A stretch of 64,000 bases of DNA from DASZIT01 sp963819695 (GTDB taxonomy: Bacteria > Actinomycetota > Acidimicrobiia > Acidimicrobiales > RAAP-2): assembly GCA_963819695.1 (NCBI GenBank), contig CAWFXD010000001.1, positions 1,674,001 through 1,738,000 of the forward strand, given 5' to 3'. Positions 35,115-42,712 of this stretch are shown here, one piece after another; the first letter of the stretch is position 1, and each line of letters starts with the position of its first letter. The notes below the pieces were generated by a model that did not search any database, was not told the DNA's origin, and saw only the letters and a program-made list of their open reading frames with translations. The position numbers and the translations under genes are program-made.

Positions 35115-36038
35115 TCAGGGATAGAGGGCAATGCCGACGACAGGGGCATTCAATTGCTGACCACCTATGGATCCCTCGAAGGGGGCACTCCCGAAGGAAA
35201 AGACCCCACCGTCAGCGGCCGCCAACCAATAGCCCTTCCCGTCGGGGCTGGCCGCGATACCGACAACCGGCGCGTTGAGGTGTGACCCTCCCATCGAACC
35301 AGCGAACACCGCGTCGCCAAAAGTGAAGACGCCGCCATCTGCGGCGACCAACCAGTAGCCGTTGCCATCCGGGGCAGCAGTGATTCCGACAATCGGAGCG
35401 TTGATTGGCATTCCCCCAATGGAGCCGTAGAAGGATGCGTTCCCAAAGGAGAAGACCCCACCGTCAGCCCCTACGAGCCAGTAGCCGTTGCGGTCCGGTG
35501 TGGAGGCGATCCCTACGATTGGAGCAGCGAGCCTCACGGAGATCAGTCCACCAGCGGGAATCCCGTCGCCGCATCCGCTGACGGCTCCATCGGACCTGGC
35601 GGTCAGAAAGCCATAACCGGTTGCCGAGGAAGTCATCCCAGTCCACATCAATGTGAAGCCGGAGACACCGGGGCCGCTGGCGGTGCAGCCGCTCTGACCG
35701 TACTCACTTGCCTGGCCGAATCCGACTGGAAAGCCAAACGAGTTCACGAGCCAATAGCCATTCCCGCTCGGTGTCGGAGCAATGCCGCTACAGACCGCCC
35801 CGGAATGGATCACGCCGGGGAGTTGGTGGTAGGAGCAGGCACCGGGAACTGCCACACCCGAGCCATAGAACGGCGCATTGCCGAAGGCGAAGACCCCACC
35901 GTCTGCGCCACTCAGCCAATAGCCCGCCACTGGAGGGGATGTCGTATGAAGCTCGCGGGTACCTCCCGCTCGTCCCGCTGTAGCCGAGGCCACGAACGCC
36001 ACAATCGCAATGAGACCTACCGTCCACGTTTTGCGCAT
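35115..36038 (-). CDS. Secreted six-repeat propeller-like protein
   Basis: 307 residues: a signal peptide (MRKTWTVGLIAIVAFVASAT) followed directly by six copies of a roughly 42-residue repeat. The last three are closest to consensus (GYWLVGADGGVFSFG, GYWLVAADGGVFTFG, GYWLAAADGGVFSFG, each ending in NAP-[IV]VGI); the first three are diverged and longer. It has no additional domain, unlike the three relatives in this window. GGGGAG precedes the ATG by seven bases. It is probably secreted and folded as a six-bladed beta-propeller (inference). Confidence 0.8.
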   Translation of the reverse strand: MRKTWTVGLIAIVAFVASATAGRAGGTRELHTTSPPVAGYWLSGADGGVFAFGNAPFYGSGVAVPGACSYHQLPGVIHSGAVCSGIAPTPSGNGYWLVNSFGFPVGFGQASEYGQSGCTASGPGVSGFTLMWTGMTSSATGYGFLTARSDGAVSGCGDGIPAGGLISVRLAAPIVGIASTPDRNGYWLVGADGGVFSFGNASFYGSIGGMPINAPIVGITAAPDGNGYWLVAADGGVFTFGDAVFAGSMGGSHLNAPVVGIAASPDGKGYWLAAADGGVFSFGSAPFEGSIGGQQLNAPVVGIALYP

Positions 36039-36149
36039 TTGACCACTCCCCGCCCTTGGCCCTGATCCAAGATCCTATGCACCGTCCCGGCATAAGACCG
36101 GAGATCGGCGTTAGTGGCTGTCCCGGCACGCCGGGTCTGTCCCAGATAC

Positions 36150-36188
36150 CTGGGGGTCAAGATCCCGGGTTCAATCTCGGCAGCCCGA
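36150..36188 (+). repeat. Degenerate copy of the 3' half of tRNA-Pro
   Basis: From CTGGGGGTCAAGA through GGTTCAA to GGCAGCCCGA this matches tRNA-Pro 33552-33590, with a two-base gap, a one-base gap and one substitution. The 5' half of a tRNA is absent upstream. It is best read as an old att-type duplication. Confidence 0.65.
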
Positions 36189-36217
36189 CCACAGGGGCAA
36201 TATTGCGTCCCTTCCGG

Positions 36218-37369
36218 CTACAGGAGGGCTTCGATCGAATGTGCGTCGAGCGGGCGCGAAAAGTAATAGCCCTGGCCGAACTCCCAACCGAGTGATTGGA
36301 GACACGATGCCTGTTCCTCTGTCTCGATGCCTTCGGCCTCCGCCACAGCACCCATGTCCGCCGCAAGCCGTCCCACGGCTTTCGCGAGATCCAGGCCGCG
36401 CTCGCCACCTGGAAGATCGTCGGTGAAGGACTTATCGAGCTTGATCACGTCGATGGGGAATCGCCGTAGGTAATCCAGCGAGGAGTAGGCGGTCCCAAAA
36501 TCGTCGAGCGCTATGCGAACGCCGGACTCGCTGAGCTCGGTAAGGCTTCGAGCACTCTCCTCGGCATCTTCGACCAAAAAGGTCTCGGTCACCTCGATCA
36601 TCAATGCTGTCGGGTCCAGGTCATGGTCGGCGAGGGTTTGCAGAATCCTCGTCGTCAAGTCCTTCTGCCGTAGATCTCGTCCCGATAGGTTCACGCTCAT
36701 GAAGCGAGCGGGGGTGGTGGAGAAGAGACGGTTCCATTCTGCGGCCTGTCCGCACGCCTCGTCGCGAACATGTTCATCGATGTCGATGATGAGCCGCGTC
36801 TTTTCGGCGAGGGGAATGAATTCTGCTGGTGGGAGAATTCCCCGCGTGGTGTGAGCCCACCTGACCAGAGCCTCGAATCCCACGATCTCGCTGGTGGCTA
36901 GGTTGACAATCGGCTGGTAGTGGACGACTAGGTCGTCGAGCAGGGGGAGTCGGCCGAGTTGCTCGGCGGGCAGTTCGATCGCCCCGGCATGGACACTGCG
37001 CACCATGGCCAGGAGTTCTGCCGGAGGACGGGTCTTCTCCAAATAGCCAGAGCAGCCTCCCCATGAGGCCTCGAACACTGCGGCGTCATTCTTCGAGCCG
37101 GTCAACAGGATGACGCGGACGCTCGGCCAGCGCTCTGTGATCTGCCGCGATGCGGCGGCCCCGTCTCCGTCGGGCAGCTCGTAGTCCATCACCACGATGT
37201 CCGGCGAGTGCGCTTCGACCGCGGCAATCCCCTCGGCGACGGTGGAGGCAGACCCCACCACCGCGACGCCGCCGTCTCCGTCTAAGCGCCGTACGAGGCT
37301 CTCGAGGAGCATTTGGTGGTCATCCACCACCACTACCCTGATCGCGGCGTCATGAGCAGTGCTCTTCAT
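36218..37369 (-). CDS. Response regulator with EAL domain (c-di-GMP phosphodiesterase)
   Basis: 383 residues. Receiver domain 1-120: RVVVVDDHQMLLESLVRRLD, phosphoacceptor Asp in IVVMDYELPDGDG, Thr in ILLTGSKND and Lys in GYLEKTRPP. EAL domain from about 135: GFEALVRW, VNLSGRDLRQ, MIEVTETF, IALDDFGTAYSSLDYL, VIKLDKSF and AEAEGIETEEQ. All metal and catalytic motifs look intact, so it should hydrolyse c-di-GMP under control of phosphorylation. It begins 2 bases after the hybrid kinase gene, its likely phosphodonor. Confidence 0.93.
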   Translation of the reverse strand: MKSTAHDAAIRVVVVDDHQMLLESLVRRLDGDGGVAVVGSASTVAEGIAAVEAHSPDIVVMDYELPDGDGAAASRQITERWPSVRVILLTGSKNDAAVFEASWGGCSGYLEKTRPPAELLAMVRSVHAGAIELPAEQLGRLPLLDDLVVHYQPIVNLATSEIVGFEALVRWAHTTRGILPPAEFIPLAEKTRLIIDIDEHVRDEACGQAAEWNRLFSTTPARFMSVNLSGRDLRQKDLTTRILQTLADHDLDPTALMIEVTETFLVEDAEESARSLTELSESGVRIALDDFGTAYSSLDYLRRFPIDVIKLDKSFTDDLPGGERGLDLAKAVGRLAADMGAVAEAEGIETEEQASCLQSLGWEFGQGYYFSRPLDAHSIEALL

Positions 37370-37371
37370 AC

Positions 37372-38982
37372 CTATGCCCCTTCGCCACCCGCCGCCGGTG
37401 ATTCCCTCAGTGCGTCGTGGACCTTCTCGAGAAGGGTCCGCCGGTTGAACGGCTTCTGAATGAATGTGACCCCCTCGTCGACGATACGGTGCGGGCTCAG
37501 CGCGCCGGCGCTATAACCGGACATGAACAGCACCGCCCGACCGGGCCTCACCTCGTCCATCCGTTGAGCGAGCGCGCGACCAGACATGCCAGGCATGACC
37601 GAGTCGGTAAGCAGGAGCTGAAAGTCTTGGGTTTCCGCTAGCGACAATGCTTCATCGTAGGTGGCTGCAGCCAGGGCGCTGTAGCCGTTTTGGCGCAGGA
37701 TCCGCGAGGCGATCTCCAGAATCGACGGCTCATCGTCGACGACGATGATCGTCTCTCCGTGCCCCTTCTCGTAGTTTTCAGAACCGAGCGCGGCTGGCGT
37801 GAGTGGCTGTTCGGTAATGGGAAAGTAAAGGCGGAAAGTGGTTCCCATCCCTTCTTCGGAGTAGACACTTAAGCTGCCGCCGCCCTCGGTCATAATGCCG
37901 TAGACCGAGGAGAGGCCGAGCCCCGTCCCCTGGCTCGGCGGCTTGGTGGTGAAGTACGGCTCGAAGATGTGGGCTGAGACCTCCGCGCTCATGCCGCTTC
38001 CCGTATCGCTCACCTCCAGTTCCAGGTATTGCCCCGGATTGACGTGGGGATGAATGCGTGAGTACCCCTCGTCGAGCTCTGCGACGCTTGTCTCGATCGT
38101 CAGGGTGCCGCCATCGGGCATGGCGTCACGGGCGTTCACGGCCAAGTTCAGCAGTACCTGTTCGACCTGGCCTCGATCGGCGAGGATCCTGGGCAGATTG
38201 GCCGACGCGTTACATCGGAGTTCAATGTGCTCCCCGATGCTGCGCGAAAGCAGATTTTCGATGTCAGCCACGACCGCGTTGAGCTCAAGAGCCTCTGGCT
38301 GGATCACCTCGCGCCGACCGAAGATGAGCAGTTGCTTGGTCAGCGTTACAGCTCGCTCGGCTGCGGCCTCGATCTGTTCCACATCAGCTCTCACCTCTGG
38401 CCTATCAGAAGTCTCCTCGGCCACAAATGCGGCGTAATTCAGAATTACTGCCAACAGATTGTTGAAGTCGTGGGCGATCCCGCCGGCGAGTTGCCCGAGA
38501 CTCTCGAGCCGCTCGCCCTGTTGCAAACGCGCCTCGAAAGCCCGGCGATCCGCCTCGGCCCGATTGCGCTCGGTCAAGTCCCGAGCCACGGTGGACGCCC
38601 CGATCACTGCACTACTGGCGTCTCGAATCGGAGAGATGGTGATCGAGACGTCGAGGATGCTTCCGTCCTTGCCAAGACGCTTAGTCTCGAACTGCTCGAT
38701 CCTCTCTCCCCGTCGAATGCGATCGAGGATGGATACGAGCTCTTGGACACTGTTCGGTGGAAACAGCTCGGACACATTGTGGCCGACGATCTCTTGGGAG
38801 GTGTATCCGTACAAGTGCTCGGCGCCGGAGTTCCAGCTGGTGATGACGCCGTCCAGCGTCTTGCCGATGATGGCGTCCGACGACGACTCGACTATCGCGG
38901 CCAGACGCGAGGTCAGCTCGTGATCAGCTTCGGATTTCCACCCGTCAACGGAGACTCCCGGGTGTGAGCTACCGCTGTCCAT
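37372..38982 (-). CDS. PAS-containing hybrid histidine kinase
   Basis: 536 residues, with no membrane segment. A PAS domain (about 25-145: AIVESSSDAIIGKTLDGVIT, SWNSGAEHLYGYTSQEIVGH) is followed by a HisKA region with His in LAGGIAHDFNNLLAVIL. The ATPase domain carries N box LNLAVNARDAMPDGG, DTGSGMSAEV, FEPYFTTKPP and GTGLGLSSVYG. A C-terminal receiver follows (ETIIVVDDEPSILEIASRIL, Asp in LLLTDSVMPGMSG, Lys in FIQKPFNRR). The signal is unknown; the output partner is probably the adjacent receiver-EAL protein. GGGAGG lies six bases before the ATG. Confidence 0.93.
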   Translation of the reverse strand: MDSGSSHPGVSVDGWKSEADHELTSRLAAIVESSSDAIIGKTLDGVITSWNSGAEHLYGYTSQEIVGHNVSELFPPNSVQELVSILDRIRRGERIEQFETKRLGKDGSILDVSITISPIRDASSAVIGASTVARDLTERNRAEADRRAFEARLQQGERLESLGQLAGGIAHDFNNLLAVILNYAAFVAEETSDRPEVRADVEQIEAAAERAVTLTKQLLIFGRREVIQPEALELNAVVADIENLLSRSIGEHIELRCNASANLPRILADRGQVEQVLLNLAVNARDAMPDGGTLTIETSVAELDEGYSRIHPHVNPGQYLELEVSDTGSGMSAEVSAHIFEPYFTTKPPSQGTGLGLSSVYGIMTEGGGSLSVYSEEGMGTTFRLYFPITEQPLTPAALGSENYEKGHGETIIVVDDEPSILEIASRILRQNGYSALAAATYDEALSLAETQDFQLLLTDSVMPGMSGRALAQRMDEVRPGRAVLFMSGYSAGALSPHRIVDEGVTFIQKPFNRRTLLEKVHDALRESPAAGGEGA

Positions 38983-39225
38983 TATCAGCCTCCCACTTCA
39001 GAGCACTCCGCTCAGGGTGCCCCTGAACGCGGTGAGACCTACATCTGGGTTAAGACGAGGTGGGACGTTCGGGCAGAACGATACACCCATGGGGTCGGAG
39101 AAGGGAAACAACCCTGCCACGACGTCGATGGTGCCGATGGGCTCGGCATGCCTCGTGCTCGGTGTCAACCGCGGCGGCGCCCGGGTGACCCTCCGACTGC
39201 CTCGTTCCACGACGGAGGCATTGCC

Positions 39226-39480
39226 ATGACCGAAGGGGCCAAGGCTCTCGTCCTGGTGGCCGACGACACCGAGGGCTTCCGCAACACCAATTCCTCTTCG
39301 TTTCCTGATGGTGGGCTACGTGTTGCTCGACTATCCGGACCAGTAACAGATTCGCAACCGGTGTTCAGTTCGGTCGACACGATGGGTGGCCAGCTGGCCA
39401 CTGTGGCGGGTCGCCTACGTGCTCAGGGTTCGGCTCTTAGGGGAGTTCTTGGGGAAGGCCGGGCAGGATTTGACCATTGA
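39226..39480 (+). CDS. Small hypothetical protein, possibly damaged receiver-like ORF
   Basis: 84 residues from an ATG with GGAGG seven bases upstream. The start MTEGAKALVLVADDTEGFRN recalls the beginning of a receiver domain (hydrophobic strand, then acidic pair), but the remainder does not continue the fold. The frame may be broken. Its end overlaps the end of the next gene on the opposite strand by 44 bases. Weak support beyond the ribosome site. Confidence 0.35.
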   Translation: MTEGAKALVLVADDTEGFRNTNSSSFPDGGLRVARLSGPVTDSQPVFSSVDTMGGQLATVAGRLRAQGSALRGVLGEGRAGFDH

Positions 39481-39808
39481 TGTGGAAGAGGAGGGCATCC
39501 GGTGCATCAGCCTGAAACCCTCGGCACGCCTCGAAGATCGACTCCATGTCCGCCATGTACTGGGCACCAGTTCCCTCACCGAGGATCGGATCTGATCCCC
39601 CTTCAATGAACTTACTTACAATGATCCTCTCCTGTGGACTGAACACAGTGGCGAATGCGAGTACTAGAGCATTCTGCGGGGCTTCGTTGGGACGCAGACC
39701 GGCATAGCAGTCGATGAGTTCCATCAGGTGATCCTTGACCAGAAAAACGGCATCCAAGTGGTCCTGAACGAGGAGAACTGCTTCGGGTTCGTACATTTGC
39801 TCGGTCAT
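39437..39808 (-). CDS. Hypothetical protein
   Basis: 123 residues from ATG 39808 (MTEQMYEPEAVLLVQDHLDA), with GGAG just upstream. It looks helical and acidic, without membrane segments: VFLVKDHLMELIDCYAGLRP, NALVLAFATVFSPQERIIVS and YMADMESIFEACRGFQADAP. I do not recognise the family. It lies behind the two-component/EAL genes on the same strand but in the opposite flank. Confidence 0.6.
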   Translation of the reverse strand: MTEQMYEPEAVLLVQDHLDAVFLVKDHLMELIDCYAGLRPNEAPQNALVLAFATVFSPQERIIVSKFIEGGSDPILGEGTGAQYMADMESIFEACRGFQADAPDALLFHINGQILPGLPQELP

Positions 39809-40202
39809 GTCTCCATCCCTTCTACCGAGGCGTGCTCTTAACATCGGCAAACTGGGTTGAACCCTTAAGGCTTCTCATTCTCAGCCTTTGGGGTCACGAA
39901 TCCGGAGATCTTCGAGGTGTCGGGTCATGTACGCCGCCACCGGGGGCCACACAAATCTGACAGCCCGAGGGGAGTACTGCCCTCTACTTGGAGTGCCGGT
40001 CGACTACCCGGGCCGCAGGCGGGTCGCTTCCGCCATGAGCCGCCTGACCCTAGCCAACCGGTTTCGCCGGTCATCTGGCGAGCCCATCTTGAGCAGCGTA
40101 GGTCCGCGTCACTGCTGTCCTCAATCGGCCGCACCCTGAGCGCCAGGGCATTCTCCGGTGGGATCCGTGGGGTACGGTCAGAGCGGGAGAACTATCGTGG
40201 GG
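39809..40202. other. 394-base intergenic region before the 40.2-kb secreted protein
   Basis: I see no supported gene. Near the right end TACGGT (40173-40178) is a plausible -10 for the secreted protein, giving a short leader that contains only a weak purine-rich ribosome site. Nothing else stands out. Confidence 0.5.
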
Positions 40203-41957
40203 ATGTCAAAGCAAGCAATGGTTTCGGTTGTAGTGGCCGTCGTGATTGCGTGTGGGGGATTGGCTTTGGTGGTCGCTCCGGAGAGAGCGTGGGCCGGCAC
40301 CCCATTACCGGGGGCGCCCACTTGTCCGATATTTCCAACTGACAACGTCTGGAACACCGACGTTTCGGGTCTCCCGGTCGACTCTCACAGTGCGGCTTGG
40401 CTTGCCAGCATGGACAGTGCCGCCACCAGTCTGCACCCCGACTTCGGCCCATCCGGCGATCCTTCCAACCCTTACGGCATGCCCTATACGGTGGTGTCAC
40501 CCGCACACCCGCTGACGAACGTGTCGTTCCAATACGCTTCCGAAAGTGATCCGGGTCCCTATCCGTTCGGCGCGGACACGCCCATCGAGGGCGGCACTCA
40601 GTCGAGCGGCGACCGCCACGCGATCATGGTGAACCCGGCTACATGCACTCTCTTCGAGCTCTATGACGCGCAGTACAACCCGGCAGGCTCGACGGCGGGC
40701 TCGGGGGCCATCTGGAATCTCAATTCCGATGCTCTGCGGCCCTCCGGGTGGACGTCGGCGGACGCGGCCGGTTTGCCGATATTGCCCGGACTCTTACGCT
40801 ACGACGAGGTGCAGTCGGGCTCGATCACCCATGCCATCCGGCTGACGGCCCAGTCGACGGACACTTCGTTTATCTGGCCCGCCCGCCACGACGCCGGGAC
40901 CTCGAGCGACCCGAGCCTCCCCCCTATGGGAGCTCGTTTCCGGTTGAAGGCCAGCTACGACATCTCGGGCTTCTCACCGCAGGCCCGGGTCGTTCTGCGG
41001 GCCATGCAACACTACGGTTTGATCCTGGCGGACAACGGCTCCAACTGGTACTTCGGTGGGACGGCCGATCAGAACTGGCCGATCGCGCTGGTCGACGAGT
41101 TGAAGCAAATCCCGGCCGGCGCGTTCGAGGCGGTCGACGAGTCTTCACTGATGATCGACCCGAGCTCCGGGGCGGCCCGGCAGGCCCAAGGAACCGTGCC
41201 CTGTTCGACCGACCCGGGCTACCGCTTGGCGGCCGCCGACGGCGGCGTCTTCACCTTCTGTGAGCCATTCTTCGGCTCGATCGGAGGCCACCCGTTGGCG
41301 GCTCCGGTCGTCGGGACGGCGGCCACCCCCGATGCCGCTGGCTACTGGCTGGTGGCGTCGGACGGCGGCATCTTCTCTTTCGGTGATGCCCCCTTCGTCG
41401 GCTCGACGGGCGGCCACCCGCTGAACCGGCCCATTGTCGGCATGGCGGCGACTCCGGACGGCAAGGGCTACTGGCTGGTGGCGTCGGACGGCGGCATCTT
41501 CAGCTTCGGTGATGCCAGGTTTTATGGTTCGACAGGTGCGGGGAGACTGAATCAACCCATCGTCGGGATGGCGGCGACCCCGGACGGACGGGGCTACTGG
41601 CTGGTGGCGTCGGACGGTGGCATCTTCTCTTTCGGTGATGCCCCGTTCTTCGGCTCGATGGGAGGCCACCTCCTCAACCGGCCCATCGTCGGGATGGCGG
41701 CGACTCCGGACGGCAAGGGCTACTGGCTGGTGGCGTCGGACGGCGGCATCTTCAGCTTCGGTGATGCCCCGTTCTTCGGCTCGATGGGCGGCCAGCCGCT
41801 CAACCGCCCCATCGTCGGGATGGCGACCACCTCCGATGGCCAGGGCTATTGGGAAGTCGCCTCCGACGGTGGCATCTTCACCTTTGGAAGGGCCACCTTT
41901 CAGGGATCCACTGGCGCGCTTGACGTCGTCGCTCCCGTCGTAGGGATGACCGGTTGA
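40203..41957 (+). CDS. Secreted protein: unknown N-terminal domain plus six-repeat propeller
   Basis: 584 residues. Signal peptide (MVSVVVAVVIACGGLALVVA), then a domain of about 310 residues of unrecognised family (CPIFPTDNVWNTDVSGLPVD, HAIMVNPATCTLFELYDAQY, GLLRYDEVQSGSITHAIRLT, ALVDELKQIPAGAFEAVDES). A short linker leads to exactly six 42-residue repeats (GYRLAAADGG, then GYWLVASDGGIFSFGDA four times, then GYWEVASDGG). The DNA repeats are 126 bases long and very similar. A perfect 13-base inverted repeat follows the stop. It is likely exported to the surface or medium. Confidence 0.85.
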   Translation: MSKQAMVSVVVAVVIACGGLALVVAPERAWAGTPLPGAPTCPIFPTDNVWNTDVSGLPVDSHSAAWLASMDSAATSLHPDFGPSGDPSNPYGMPYTVVSPAHPLTNVSFQYASESDPGPYPFGADTPIEGGTQSSGDRHAIMVNPATCTLFELYDAQYNPAGSTAGSGAIWNLNSDALRPSGWTSADAAGLPILPGLLRYDEVQSGSITHAIRLTAQSTDTSFIWPARHDAGTSSDPSLPPMGARFRLKASYDISGFSPQARVVLRAMQHYGLILADNGSNWYFGGTADQNWPIALVDELKQIPAGAFEAVDESSLMIDPSSGAARQAQGTVPCSTDPGYRLAAADGGVFTFCEPFFGSIGGHPLAAPVVGTAATPDAAGYWLVASDGGIFSFGDAPFVGSTGGHPLNRPIVGMAATPDGKGYWLVASDGGIFSFGDARFYGSTGAGRLNQPIVGMAATPDGRGYWLVASDGGIFSFGDAPFFGSMGGHLLNRPIVGMAATPDGKGYWLVASDGGIFSFGDAPFFGSMGGQPLNRPIVGMATTSDGQGYWEVASDGGIFTFGRATFQGSTGALDVVAPVVGMTG

Positions 41958-41958
41958 T

Positions 41959-42002
41959 CACCGACCGGCAATAACGTCGTGGGTCCTCGTTGCCGGTCGG
42001 TG
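41959..42002 (+). terminator. Perfect 13-bp inverted repeat after the secreted protein gene
   Basis: CACCGACCGGCAA and its exact complement TTGCCGGTCGGTG are separated by 18 bases and begin one base after the stop codon. There is no long T run, so it may be a GC-type terminator or a bidirectional barrier between this gene and the opposing lipoprotein gene. Confidence 0.65.
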
Positions 42003-42065
42003 TCCTTCCGGGGGAGGGAGTCAGCCTTTGGGTAGCTCCGTGAGCCCCACAGGACCCGCCCTGGC

Positions 42066-42500
42066 TCAGGTGCTCGTGGTCGTCGAGCCGCCACTGATAG
42101 GAGTGCCGTCAGGATTCTGTCCGCAGTAGGCGTCGACCTTGGTACCGGCATCTTGGATCGCCTGGGTCGTGAAGCCAGAAGCATCCCCGGAGGCGATGGC
42201 GCTATTGGCGGCGGTAACCAGCGCATCGGCGCTGCTGGCGATGTCCGAGGGTGCGTTGGCCTTGAAGTCGTTGATCGTCGCCTGATTGGCCTTCAACACG
42301 GGGATCAGGTCGGACGGCTGCTGGACTCCCGATGACGCCTTGTCGAGCGTGGCATTGTCATTGCAGAACGCCGTCTTGTCACCCGCGGAGGCAGTAGAAG
42401 TTGTGGAGCCGGTGGAGGAGGTGCCACTACTGCAGGCACTGATGAGCGTCGCGCACACCAATCCCGCGCCGAGGAATCGAATAAGTCGGGCTGAATTCAT
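42066..42500 (-). CDS. Small lipoprotein of unknown function
   Basis: 144 residues. Signal peptide RLIRFLGAGLVCATLISACS with lipobox ISAC, Ser/Thr-rich linker, then a helical domain with two cysteines (TAFCNDNATLDKASSGVQQP and AGTKVDAYCGQNPDG) that could form a disulfide. TACTCT lies six bases before the ATG, so the transcript is probably leaderless. No function can be assigned. Confidence 0.75.
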   Translation of the reverse strand: MNSARLIRFLGAGLVCATLISACSSGTSSTGSTTSTASAGDKTAFCNDNATLDKASSGVQQPSDLIPVLKANQATINDFKANAPSDIASSADALVTAANSAIASGDASGFTTQAIQDAGTKVDAYCGQNPDGTPISGGSTTTST

Positions 42501-42712
42501 GGGCGGAGAGTAGCAGGGTTCAACTGCGGAGGCCGGCTATGACACGTCATCGCTCTCGCTCTGGCGGCTGAAGGGTAAAGCTGGTCAGAGCCGCGTCCGA
42601 TATCGGTCAGGCATCGACCTTCAGCGGGTCCTGACCACCGACACGATTGGGGGAGCCGTGGCCACGCAGTCCGTTGGGCGACAGGTTGCGTCGCGGCCGA
42701 GTGGATCCGGAC

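Larger units (their letters stand above)
33591..36188. mobile_element. Possible remnant genomic island at tRNA-Pro
   Basis: The segment is bounded by the tRNA-Pro gene on the left and a degenerate copy of its anticodon-loop-to-3'-end half on the right, the footprint left when an element integrates into a tRNA 3' end. The interior looks lower in GC than the housekeeping block and carries only a lipoprotein pair and one secreted repeat protein. No integrase is present, so this is an eroded remnant or a coincidental tRNA duplication. Confidence 0.4.

Noticed and set aside
36150..36188. A second tRNA gene
   Set aside because: Only the anticodon loop to 3' end is present; the D arm and 5' acceptor strand are missing and the variable region has a deletion.
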